Translations under genes and position numbers: made by a program
In this document: positions 10,559-20,600 of the stretch, one piece after another
How the letters are laid out: the number at the start of each line of letters is the position of its first letter
How positions within the stretch are numbered: position 1 is the first letter of the stretch
Notes under the pieces: model-generated
What the model was told of the DNA's origin: nothing
What the model saw: the letters and a program-made list of their open reading frames with translations, nothing else
The model's database searches: none
Source: Bigelowiella natans CCMP2755
Lineage: Eukaryota; Cercozoa; Chlorarachniophyceae
Length of the DNA stretch: 64,000 nucleotides
NCBI GenBank assembly: GCA_000320545.1
Contig: ADNK01002345.1
Coordinates: 1 to 64,000 of the forward strand
Direction: 5' to 3'

Positions 10559-10884
10559 TGTTGCGCGTAAGGTGTTCACAGGCCGAGGCGCTACGTGCAC
10601 AAGTAGGCAGGGGGGGGGAAAGGCACGTTTGCTTCCTTTTGAAGAGTTGTGTTTATTTTTATTAAAGATTATATTTTTATTAAATCGTGCACTGCGTAAT
10701 CATTCGCGAAGCTTTCGCGAATGCCGCCGCACGTGGGGCAGCACACTTCCGGTGTGCTGCCATGAGTCCCGCCGGAACCCACGTGCCTATGCTGTATTAA
10801 TATCTACGTTATCTATATTCTATATCCGCGACAACCCCTTTGTTGTCGCACGTGACTTGTGCCCGCGTAGTGGTACGCGCTACA
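10559..10884 (-). repeat. 5' LTR of the retrotransposon
   Basis: 326 bp, matching 5168-5494 apart from about one base in the G run near 10609. In element sense it holds the promoter for the gag-pol transcript. The three inverted repeats of the other LTR are conserved exactly (the 10-bp/5-nt hairpin lies at 10737-10761). Confidence 0.95.
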
Positions 10885-11110
10885 ACATGTGTGCTACTAA
10901 CTGCTAACGCACATGCAAATCAATGCAACTTAACTCCTCTGGCTAGCTAGCTGCTAGTCGTTGTAGCGCGCATTCAGATGCGTGCTAAAAATTGCATAGA
11001 TGTGTGCTGAATTTACAATGGTCTGTAATGACTACTCATCATGCATCTAGACAGCCGAGCTAGCGAGGCATTGTGCTTTCTAGCTTTGTTTTGCAGCAAA
11101 AATTAAAACA
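10885..11110. other. CTAG/CATG-rich island segment
   Basis: Non-coding sequence directly after the LTR with several GCTAGC-type palindromes and CATG tetramers. It belongs to the compositional class described for other islands in this window. No gene seen. Confidence 0.45.
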
Positions 11111-11500
11111 TTACAATGGCATTTTGAGCCAAAAAGTCCGGAATCCTAGCGGAATCACCGCTTTTACGACCGAAACCCCCAACACTGTCTTTTTCTTTTG
11201 GTGAGGTAATGCTGACTGCGGGAGAGAAGGATTCGTGCAATTAGATCTAGATCTACGGAAGAGAGAAGATATAATCCTGGCGTCTTGGAAATATCGTGGA
11301 AATAGAGGGGTATCACCAAAGACGACATGAATATCTCGAGATATCCTGGATATCCTCCGTGCTCTAATGAATCTAAAGTCGCGGGAGGAGTCGAATTCGT
11401 GAGTCTTCCTGTTTAACGCAAGATTCTGATAGCTATCAAGAAAGGCTGAGAACAGAGGACGGGGAAGGCTGGCAATCCTACGCCTACTGCACCAACTACG
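11111..11500. other. Upstream region of the duplicated ORF; possible lost exon
   Basis: No ATG-led gene is supported. From 11456 to 11500 the sequence is the start of the 261-bp repeat unit, including codons upstream of the first ATG. The frame is closed at 11447 (TGA), but an acceptor-like CAG ends at 11455, so the repeat-bearing ORF may originally have had an upstream exon. Confidence 0.45.
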
Positions 11501-11978
11501 ATGTTCAAAGGGCCTCACAAGGGTTGCTACTTGTCTGGATATGCTGCTGTTGGCACATTCAAGTTTGACACATTCGAAAAAGCTAAGGAGGCAGCCTTTG
11601 CCAATGCAGCAGTAGTGGGGGGTATAACGAAGACTAGCAGGCACTACACGCTCAGAGCCGGTCGTGAGCTGCGCCCATCGCCCAGTGGGGAGATCTCGTG
11701 GATCTTAGAGCACAAGAAGACGGGGAAGGCTGGCAATCCTACGCCTACTGCACCAACTACGATGTTCAAAGGGCCTCACAAGGGTTGCTACTTGTCTGGA
11801 TATGCTGCTGTTGGCACATTCAAGTTTGACACATTCGAAAAAGCTAAGGAGGCAGCCTTTGCCAATGCAGCAGTAGTGGGGGGTATAACGAAGACTAGCA
11901 GGCACTACACGCTCAGAGCCGGTCGTGAGCTGCGCCCATCGCCCAGTGGGGAGATCTCGTGGATCTTAAGCTCGGTGA
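11459..11978 (+). repeat. Perfect 261-bp in-frame tandem duplication
   Basis: Two copies with a period of 261 bp (87 codons): the string ggggaaggctggcaatccta occurs at 11461 and again at 11722. By eye the copies are identical up to about 11970, where they diverge. The period is a multiple of three and the frame is retained, so the protein carries the same domain twice. Identity implies a very recent duplication, gene conversion or an assembly artefact. Confidence 0.93.
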
Positions 11979-13678
11979 CCACAGAGAAGGACAAGAACGA
12001 TGCTAAGATCTTCGATGGAGTTCTCACCAAAGTCATCACCCAGAACATTAGGACAAAAACAAAAGAAAATTGTGACGACGACGGCAAATTTGAAAAGCCA
12101 AATCTGCCAACCCTAACACATCAGAGCTCTGAAGAGCTTATGGCACGGTGGAGTGAAAAACCCAACGCGAAGAGTGTGCTCCCTGTGTACCGAACGGCCG
12201 CCGAAATGATATGCCTAAAGTGGGAATGGGTGACTCACACACGGACTCTCACAATTTTGGAGTTCTTGGGTGATGAATTCGAGAAGGACAACACATTGAA
12301 AGCTGGTTTAATGAACATCAAATTTGCAGTTTCCACGTTGACTAAAGTAATTGCGAAAGCCTACAAAATGCATCCAAGGGATGTGCCAGATCGACGATGC
12401 GTCACGACGGGCCGAGTTCTCCTAACTACTCTGACACAATTCTTTGCAAAGCTAGAATGGAGGCAGCCCTACTTCCACATGGCAATGGGATATTGTTTAC
12501 AGCTCGCCGACCCAGACTCTCTGGTGGCGAAACTGGGAGAAATCTGCGACAAAGCGTCAAAATGCAAGTCCGCACAACGACTGGGCTTCACGGCAGGGAT
12601 TCAATTTTCCCACGAGCTGTTCATCAGCAGAGTAAAAAAAAATTCCAAATCAGATCAAATCGATGACGTAGATAGGGAAAACAACGCTGACGGGAAGATG
12701 GAGCTGAAAGCAGCCAGAAGCATGTGCAGGCGCGCGTTCGAAGAGTACGTGGACCACCACAAGCACCAGGCGTATCGAAGTGCATTCCTCGAACCCGTAA
12801 AAGCGTACTACAAAGCAGTGGGCAACATGGTCATGCACAACGATGCTGCTGTACATGGCGTAAACTGGCACCTAAGTGGAGTCATGGCCGCGATTGGGAT
12901 GCGGTTCCCCGTGGTCCCATTTCTCAGCGATAAGCACTTCACGGGATTCGCAACGCACTGGCACGCCAGAGGCGGGCGTGTGATGTGGGAGGAGTACAAA
13001 AAGCCCGTGAACTTCGGGCGGGCGTACGAAGGCGTTCCTGCGATTCGAAAGCTAGGACGTAAAGGAATGGGGAGGACTGAGGAAAATGGCATTCATGGAC
13101 ACGTTGGCTCTGCCCGGCAATTCGGACAGGGGATAGCTGCGAACTCGAGCCTAACGCGGGCGGAAAAATGGCGCTTGTACGTTGAGAGGCTGTGTTATTT
13201 CTTCTCTTGGGAGTTCTTCTGTCCGAAGGCCATCGCGGTGCTGATGCAGGAAGATGCAGAGTTTCGCGCGATCGGGTTTCGGGAGGCTCTTAAAACAATA
13301 TTTAAGTTTTACAAGGAGTCAAAAAAAGGCGCTATCGACGAAGAAACTCTGCTGGATTTCATCTACGATGATATTAAAGGGGACTATGATGGTGCTCGTG
13401 TGAATAATCTTCTGCATTTCGCTGGGATCACAAAAGGAGAAGTCCAGGTAAAGAAGCGAAACCACAAAAGTAGAAAACCCAGCGATAAGAAAGGCAAGAA
13501 TGGAACTGCTAGTAAGAAGTTTCATGGCTCGCATGAACTTTTGACAGAAGTGAAGAAGCTTGTGAAGGAAGGACATGCTCAGAGACACATATTTAAAACA
13601 TGTCGGGCGCGAAAATTAGGAGACAATGGGGAGATATTCGCAGCCATCAGGTTCGCAATGGCCGCAGAGTGTAGCTAG
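11501..13678 (+). CDS. Intronless ORF with duplicated N-terminal domain, unknown function
   Basis: 725 residues, no recognised family. Residues 1-69 and 88-156 are identical copies of a domain with the pattern F-K-G-x-x-K-G-C-Y-L-S-G, G-T-F-K-F-D-T-F-E-K-A-K, G-G-I-T-K, Y-T-L-R-A-G and S-P-S-G-E-I-S-W, joined by a linker rich in G, N, P and T. Residues about 160-630 are mostly helical, with a Trp/His-rich middle part (HGVNWHLSG, ATHWHARGG). Residues about 640-680 are Lys-rich (KKRNHKSRKPSDKKGKNG), possibly a nuclear localisation or nucleic-acid-binding tail. No transmembrane segment or signal peptide is evident. It has no introns, unlike its neighbours, and lies between CTAG/CATG-rich stretches next to the retrotransposon. 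It could be a mobile-element or viral-derived gene or a lineage-specific orphan. The ATG at 11501 is the first in frame after the TGA at 11447. Confidence 0.75.
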   Translation: MFKGPHKGCYLSGYAAVGTFKFDTFEKAKEAAFANAAVVGGITKTSRHYTLRAGRELRPSPSGEISWILEHKKTGKAGNPTPTAPTTMFKGPHKGCYLSGYAAVGTFKFDTFEKAKEAAFANAAVVGGITKTSRHYTLRAGRELRPSPSGEISWILSSVTTEKDKNDAKIFDGVLTKVITQNIRTKTKENCDDDGKFEKPNLPTLTHQSSEELMARWSEKPNAKSVLPVYRTAAEMICLKWEWVTHTRTLTILEFLGDEFEKDNTLKAGLMNIKFAVSTLTKVIAKAYKMHPRDVPDRRCVTTGRVLLTTLTQFFAKLEWRQPYFHMAMGYCLQLADPDSLVAKLGEICDKASKCKSAQRLGFTAGIQFSHELFISRVKKNSKSDQIDDVDRENNADGKMELKAARSMCRRAFEEYVDHHKHQAYRSAFLEPVKAYYKAVGNMVMHNDAAVHGVNWHLSGVMAAIGMRFPVVPFLSDKHFTGFATHWHARGGRVMWEEYKKPVNFGRAYEGVPAIRKLGRKGMGRTEENGIHGHVGSARQFGQGIAANSSLTRAEKWRLYVERLCYFFSWEFFCPKAIAVLMQEDAEFRAIGFREALKTIFKFYKESKKGAIDEETLLDFIYDDIKGDYDGARVNNLLHFAGITKGEVQVKKRNHKSRKPSDKKGKNGTASKKFHGSHELLTEVKKLVKEGHAQRHIFKTCRARKLGDNGEIFAAIRFAMAAECS

Positions 13679-14412
13679 CAGTAGGATCAGCATCGAGCTA
13701 GTGCTTGAATCACTGTCCGACAAGCGAGTGAATTGTTTCAGAAATGTCTGCATTCCTAGATCAGACACCGGTAGTTCATTGTATCATGCTTGCATGTCAT
13801 CATTCATGTTGATTGGTCACTGTCAACAACGAACAAGTGAACGCACACCCGATGCGCAGCACACGTAAGCAAGCAGCATTCTTGCATCCTCGGATGCACA
13901 CATATCCATCTGGACATCAGTGAAGGCAAAAAGCAGCAAGTGAACGCATGCCCGATGTGCAGCCACATGCACAGCATGCGTCAACAAGGAGCATGCGCTG
14001 CGCGATGCCATCAATGCGCACCAGCGTGCACTAGCTAGCTAGCTGGCTAGCTGGCATGCTGCATGCCCAGCTAGCCAGTAGCGGCGTCCAATTGTGTGCG
14101 ACAGCAACAATAACAACGTTCGCGCGTCGCACATCATCACATCGGTCGGCTGAGTTTTGGGGTGCTTTGCGTTGAGCAAATGCACCGGACACGCTAGCAC
14201 GCTGATCGACCCGCATCCTTGCTAGCTTGGTTCAGTGATCGACTGGAAGACCAAGGAAAACTGAGGGCTCGTTTCGCATCCGCCGGCCACGAGCCCCAGC
14301 GAAGGACAATCGAACCCAGCGACATGCACTCCCCTCTCCAGAGCTAGAGAGCTCTCTGAGCTCTGCACGCAACCCAAGCCAACAAGCTCGCGTGCATGAA
14401 CGAATGAATGCT
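13679..14412. other. CTAG/CATG-rich island, no gene
   Basis: Dense in GCTAGCTAGC, GCATGC and similar palindromic tetramers, with short imperfect repeats such as ACGCACACCCGATGCGCAGC and GAACGCATGCCCGATGTGCAGC (about 13840-13965). No reading frame with protein-like composition was found. Confidence 0.55.
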
Positions 14413-14747
14413 AGAATGTCCGTCTTGAAAATTTGTAAAGTACTCCGTTTGGCTTCGTTGTGAGCTCAGAAAGCTGTTCGAACTCCACCAAGCTCCCGGA
14501 GTCGAGGAATGCCACCTTGTGGAACCTGTTTTTGAGAAAAGTCAATGGGATCCGTGTCGACGATGCACGACGACGGCGAGGACGAAGACAAGGACCTGTG
14601 GATGTGCTGGAGCCTGTGGCATGTCATGACAACGGTGGTCTTGAGGCTGAAGATCACATCGTGGACCTTCTCATCCGTCTCCCGGTCGACATTTGCGGTG
14701 GCTCTAGCAAGCTAGACAGGGGCGCGCGCGGGGGAGAAGATGCGAGC
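14413..14747 (-). pseudogene. Decayed copy of the 3' end of the ABCC transporter gene
   Basis: Aligns along its length with 17716-18052, the last two exons of the ABC transporter (minus strand), including the intron between them, so it arose by DNA duplication and not by retrotransposition. The fragment starts near the D-loop/H-loop exon and covers the LDSGSLVEF block. It has point changes (for example FDKVAVLDSG has become FHKVAFLDSG), a deletion of about 26 bp inside the intron and no upstream nucleotide-binding domain. It lies about 3 kb from the parent gene, in the same orientation. Confidence 0.88.
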
Positions 14748-15136
14748 AGTGAAAAACTCTAGACCCGAACTAAATTTCACCTAAAGAAAAATGCTCAATT
14801 TCCATGCCAAAAAGAAGGAATTCCAGCTACTACTTTTTACAAAATTCCGAGTCTAACTCCTCATCACTGCCACTGCCGTTTTTGGGCGAAATTTCGAAAC
14901 CGAATCGCACGTTTGCCCGAGTTTGTGCCGGCACGGAACGTGCACATACGAGGAGAGTGTCTCATCGCCGACGAGGTCACTCCGCAAGTGGCTTCTCAGG
15001 CTTCTCTCGCTGATGGAAGGACATAACACCGCTCCAAGGAGAGGAGGAGGAGCTCAATAGTTATATTTCTTCTCCTCCGCCTCCTCCTCCTCCTCCTCCT
15101 CCTCCTCCTCCTCCTCCTCCTCCTCCTCCTCATCCC
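14748..15136. other. Upstream region of the GT92-like gene with (TCC)n
   Basis: No gene seen. A (CTC/TCC)n microsatellite occupies about 15070-15130 and ends only 6 bp before the glycosyltransferase start codon, so it must lie in the 5' untranslated region or core promoter. Confidence 0.6.
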
Positions 15137-16445
15137 ATGTACCTCCTGTGGAAACATGCTGCTGCGATTTTGCTCATCATATTTCTCTTGGTACATTTTA
15201 ATTATTAAATTCATTCCCGTAGCCATTTCTCAATTGGTTATTATAAACACGTTTAGGTACACTTCGAGAGTGGTGGATTGTTTGGCCCTGGACGGGTGAA
15301 CGAAAAAGATCTGACACGAGGCAGCACGAGCTCAAAGCACCTACCAAGCCCACCAGAGTTACCCACAGAAGCCGTGACAATCGCAAGAGAAGATGATGAA
15401 TTGTCTATCATAGTCACAACTGCCGATGAAGATAGTCCAAAAGTAGCAGTGTGCACGGCTGCTCTGTATGGCAATCCGACTAATTATGAGTACCTTAATG
15501 AATGGATTCGTTATCAGAGATACTGGGGTTTCAGTATCTTCAGTTATTATCATCCCAATCGGACAAATCCCAGATTTGTAAAATGGATGAAAAAAAATAT
15601 GGATGTTGTCGAGACGGTATAGTCTTCTAACATGTGGAATCTCTTTGATTCTTCCTCCGTTCAAAATATTTACACTACTCTCCATTTGTAGGTCCCGTTC
15701 TGCGATCCAATTGAAACTTGCGCTCATCTGTCATCTATACATCTATGCCATAACAAAACACGTCAAAATTTCGATTGGGTGCGACCTATGTTTCACGTTT
15801 TAGAAAGCCGGTTGAGGAGTTGACTGAATTAATTAATGTTAGGTAATAATGCACGACATAGACGAAAGTTTGCACATACCTGGAGTGTATAATCGAGAAC
15901 AGTTGTATCAATTCCTGGAGGCACATTCCAATGTCGCAGTGTTTACTTATGGCATTTACATATATCAGCCTGAAATATGTTTACCGCGGAGAAGCGACGC
16001 TGTGGGGCAAAAGATGCCCAACATTAAGGCTATGCCATTCCGTTACAGAAAGCGATATTGTTGTCGTAATCAAACGGGGGGGTTTAAGTTAGGACCAGGT
16101 AGGATGGCATCAAGATTTACTGGATATGATACCCAAGAGTGCCTGTTTGGATGTGGAAAGCGCAAGCTTTTAATCCTGCCAAAGTTCATCGCATTGGGAG
16201 AGATACGTGCACACAATGTCATTCCACACGCAATTTTCGGAAATATGGTATATCACGATGCTCCTATTGACCTCATTAACTCCCACGAGTACCGGGGTAT
16301 TCTGATCAGAACCCCTGATAAAATGTGCAGTCACATCACCGAGGAACTGATCGATCCAAAGCTGAAGGAACTTTACATCAAAGACCCATTTGATGTTGAC
16401 ACGCTTAAGACCCGTAGTTCCAAGCTCCAGGCGACGCCGACGTAG
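15137..16445 (+). CDS. GT92-like glycosyltransferase, type II membrane protein
   Basis: Likely a Golgi glycosyltransferase of the GT92 (formerly DUF23) family. Four phase-0 exons, 15137-15190, 15257-15616, 15692-15796 and 15843-16445, encode about 373 residues. Residues 5-20 form a signal anchor (WKHAAAILLIIFLLVHF across the first junction), followed by a Ser/Thr/Glu-rich stem to about 65. The catalytic domain begins at KVAVCTAALYGN, continues with YLNEWIRYQRYWGFSIFSYYHPN, and has the metal-binding acidic motif MHDIDES (a DxD equivalent) at the start of the last exon. Later conserved-looking parts include RYRKRYCCRNQTGGFK and RAHNVIPH. The family is known to transfer galactose or related sugars, but the acceptor cannot be inferred. 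Confidence 0.8.
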
Positions 16446-17626
16446 TAATGATCGTCCAAAATGTTTCCATGAAAATCATTTGATTTCAGCATACCTGGCT
16501 GGCTGGCCACGGCATGGGCATGCGGTGTCGTCGCAGCAAACGCCCGGAACTTTGACGCACATGCAAGCTCGGACAATGACAGCTAGCAGAATGGCTGCGA
16601 CAGCTTCGCATCACATTGGATATCAACAATGCGCAGGCTAGTAGGAGATGTCAATGTTCACCGTGCTTCTGATTCAGCCACCGCACCATGAGAGTGAGTG
16701 AGCAAATCATTTTGAATGCAAACTCGGTGTCATCAGTCTAACAGTCAGCACGTAGAAACGCGACTTTTGGAGATGCGTTGGCACCAACATTCCCTGAAAC
16801 TTTCATGCAATGGTTTAAACGCCACAGTCATCACTAGAAACGAATGATGATTCACATCGATCTAGCGACATGCATCTAGAGAACGGGAATTCATGATGTC
16901 GCATCACGTCATTGTTGTTCATCAATTCATCGTTGTCGCCAACAACCTTCATTGCGAGCAAATGATCGAACGCACAGCCGATCTAGCGATGCAGTGCATG
17001 ACAGCAAGCAGCATGCGCACACATCTAGACATGCGATGCATCGGTGTCACGAAAGGTAGCGCCCTTCACCACAACTAGACTCATAGATCGCTGGTACACA
17101 TCTAGATGACACGTGCGCTGGTTGCCGCACGCTAAGTCAAATAATTAACCTTGAAAGTACGTGTGCGTCGGGTAGCAGTGCACATGCTAGCATGGATTGA
17201 ATCCACACACTACACACAACATGCACAGGACATGCTGTGTCAATTGCCAGATCATGGCTAGCAGGCTGACAGGTGTCACTCCATTCTAGCACAGCTTGCA
17301 CATCACAACCACTGAGCAGTCATGCAGACGAAGACATGAAAAGCGCCTGTCACAGGAAAATCTCTCAGCACGACTCACCTAGCTATCTAGCTGTAGATGC
17401 ATCAGACACACGATTCGCTTGGGCGTGCGTGAAAATTAAGGTGAAAAACCTGAAACATTCGCAAATTAAAACATGCGTGGGCTGCACCGCCATGCATTCC
17501 TGGATGCACATGCATGACGCAACCATGTGAAAAAATTCGGACCCGAAAAACATGTTGGCACTGATGATTCTCAACTGTGAAACCATTGCATGCATCTTAG
17601 TAGACACACACCATCGCTCATGCCGA
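16446..17626. other. CTAG/CATG-rich island, no gene
   Basis: About 1.2 kb between convergent genes (GT92-like on plus, ABC transporter on minus). It is rich in GCATGC, TGCATG, CTAGC and GATGC and poor in long microsatellites. Open frames here are short and lack protein-like composition. Confidence 0.55.
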
Positions 17627-20600
17627 TCACGCGGCAACAGAAGACCGAGAGCACTCCCGCGCTCCGAGGGACACTGCTTCCTCCTCCTCATCATCCTCCC
17701 TCTTCTTTCCCATTGGAATGTTCGCCCGTCTAAAAAATTCGGAAAGTACTCCGTTTGGCTTCTTTGTGAGCTCAGAAGGCCGTCCGAACTCCACCAAGCT
17801 CCCGGAGTCGAGGACTGCCACCTTGTCGAACCTGTTTTTGAGAAAAGTCAATCGGATGTTTGTGCGGTCATTCAGAGATCATGTCGACGACGACGGCGAG
17901 GACGAAGACAATGACCTGTGGATGTGCTGGAGCCTGTGGCATATCATGACAACGGTGGTCTTGAGGCTGAAGATCACATCGTGGACCTTCTCATCCGTCT
18001 CCAGGTCGACATTTGCGGTGGCCTAGACAGGGGGCGCGCAGGAGAAGATGCAAGAGAATGATCAGAATGTGGAGGGGGGGATGGGGGATGTGCTGCGAAC
18101 AGAAATGGAAAATAGGAGCAGCTGCGGTGAGAGATGTCAAGCTATGCGGTGGTGCAAACTGTGTAGAAAATCGACAAATTAGGGAAAAGCCCGGAGAACG
18201 ACCTCATCACAGAGGAGCAAGCTGGTAGTGTCTTGAGTGATGAGCGCCCTTGCCAAAGCTATAAGCTGTCTCTCACCAGCAGAGAAGTTCCCTCCCCCGT
18301 CGACAACCAAAAAGTCCAACTGACCCGGCAGCCCTCGTACCAATTTCTCAATCCCGGCATCACGCAAACACCTCCAGATGAGCTACACAGAACGACGCCA
18401 AATCAAACAATTTGCAAGAAGGATATGCGATTAGCCTCACGACGGTGAGGCGGTTAATTCGGAGAATTTGTCGTTTTACCTCGTCAGATTCAGTCTCAGA
18501 CAGGTTATTGCGAAGGGGGCCGGAAAGCAAAACTTTGTATTTCCATGGTCAAAATTAGAGAGAGAATTTTGGGCAAGGGAGAGGGGGAACAGGATATTGA
18601 GACGAATACACTGCACGGGCGTCTTTGCTTTCATAATCAGTCATCATCTATCGCCATGTTCCACCACCATGAAATCATCATCACCATCATCCTTATCATC
18701 ATCCATATTTACTATGATCTAACTCCCCCACTCCCCCCCCCCCCTTTCTCCTCGTCGCTATGCCCATCCATCATCAGTCCCACAGCACCTGCGTCTTGAT
18801 CAACCACTTGCACCTGGGTCCGCAGACGCTCAATGTGCATGCGATTGATGTCGTTGCCTCCGAGGAGGATGCGCCCCGCCTGGTGGAACAGTAACAGCAC
18901 CAAAAACAACAACAATAACAAAGAAACGATGGTGAGAGTACGGAGGATGACAACTGCAGTCTGCAACGCATGCAACGAGCTCAACGCAACAGTACTTCTC
19001 CAGCTCTGCTGATGCTGTGTCCTCCGCATGAGAGAGCAAAGGAAGTTACCGATATCGGGTAGAGGCGGGAGATAGAGGAAAAGACGCTCGATTTTCCACA
19101 GCCGCTACGGCCACACAGAGCAACTTTCTCGCCCCGAGCGATGTGTAAGGAGAGGCCGTTCAGCACTAGATGGTGGGAAATGATAGCGCGACAAACAAAG
19201 AGGTCATTAAGCATCAGTGGAGAACACCCGAGGTGTTGATTTCTACGCACAAAAACGCATGTAGTTAGTTTTCTCACCCACGGCTACCAGCGCCACCATT
19301 GCCAACGCTACTAGCATCATCATTAATATCATCAGAACCTATTGCTACTACTACGGACGCTTCTTATATAAGTAACCGTGAGTTTTGTCGAGTCGATATC
19401 GGAGGTACACTTCATCAAAGGTGAGCGTGGCGCCCCCCTTCCACCCCCCTCCTCCTCCTCCTCCTCCTCCTCCTCCTCCTCTTGGTCTCCTCCCAACTCC
19501 AACGCTAGCTAGCTCTTTGGAGTCATCTTCACATTCGTCGTCCTCCTCGAGAAGGTTTTTCATCTCAAAGTCGTCGGCAGAGCACGCCCCCCTTCCGACG
19601 CGGGAGTGGATGATGACGGACGCCTGTCTCCTTCCCCCCTCCTCCTCCTTCTCCTCCTCCTCGAGAGGATGGTTTCCTCGCCGAACATATTCACCAACCC
19701 GCTCAACGGAAACAAAGTCGGTTTCAATGTCGGCCAGCTCGCAGAAGAAGTGCATGATCATTCGCTGGAGTTGGGATGAGTAGAGCAACACCTTTCATTG
19801 GGGAGAACACAACTCTCAGGCGCAGCAGTACTTGTCGTCATTGTCGTCATTGTCGTCGTCGTCGTCGTCGTCGTCGTAGTTGTTTTGCGCGTGCGTTTTT
19901 CAAGACGTCAGCACGATTGTTTGATGTCTTTGTTTTGTTACCAGTCCCATCTGCGCCGGAGTGAGGCGGCCAGAATCCACGAGCAGCACACACACGACGC
20001 CCGACGAGATGTAGAGAACCGCTGACGCTTGGCAGATCAGAACCTGTAATAGTGATGAATGATGATGAGGAGGAGGAGGAGGAGGATAAGGATGTTGTGC
20101 ACGTCATATTTCTTATGATCCCATTGTAGAAGAGGCTACCTGCGCCCATTTAATCACAGCTTCGTTCGCATAACGAGCCCTTGCCATGGCTTCGATGAGA
20201 CTGAGCGACTTCCTGAGGAACATTCTGTCGGATCCAAAGCCCAAGATGCAGTCCTTTCCGTCAATGGAGTCCGAAAAGTGCGCGTAGCACGGCGAATGTG
20301 CAGACGATTCGATGCGTCTCGCGTCACGGGAGGCGATGCGAGCACGGCGGAAAATGATCTTGAGGAGCGGGATCAGCACAACCAGCGCCAGAGCGGAGAA
20401 CGGTGCGTATGCAAACACCAGCACTATCATCGACCTACACGAATAAACCGGCGAAGGCGTTGGTCAGCGCATAATACACAAAGACCCGCCCACACATAAA
20501 CACACATGTATCTATCAGAGAGAAAATAGAGGGAAAGGGGAGGTGGTTCTTCCACGTACAAGAGCGTGAACGTGTCGGTGAGAAGATGCTCCAATGTCTG

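Larger units (their letters stand above)
5168..10884 (-). mobile_element. Intact Ty3/gypsy-type LTR retrotransposon
   Basis: A complete element, transcribed on the minus strand: LTRs at 10559-10884 (5' LTR in element sense) and 5168-5494 (3' LTR), one uninterrupted gag-pol ORF, a purine-rich tract abutting the 3' LTR and a candidate primer-binding site just inside the 5' LTR. Domain order protease, reverse transcriptase, RNase H, integrase is the Ty3/gypsy (Metaviridae) order. The LTRs start TG and end CA on the minus strand and by eye differ only by about one base in a G run, so insertion is recent. The flanks share only ACA or ACAT (left 5165-5168, right 10885-10888), so a target-site duplication of 3-4 bp is possible, but its boundary overlaps the LTR's terminal T and is ambiguous. 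Confidence 0.95.

Noticed and set aside
13679-17626. CRISPR-like or satellite array suspected from recurring CTAG/CATG strings
   Set aside because: No regular spacing or constant repeat unit; a compositional texture in a eukaryotic genome, not an array.
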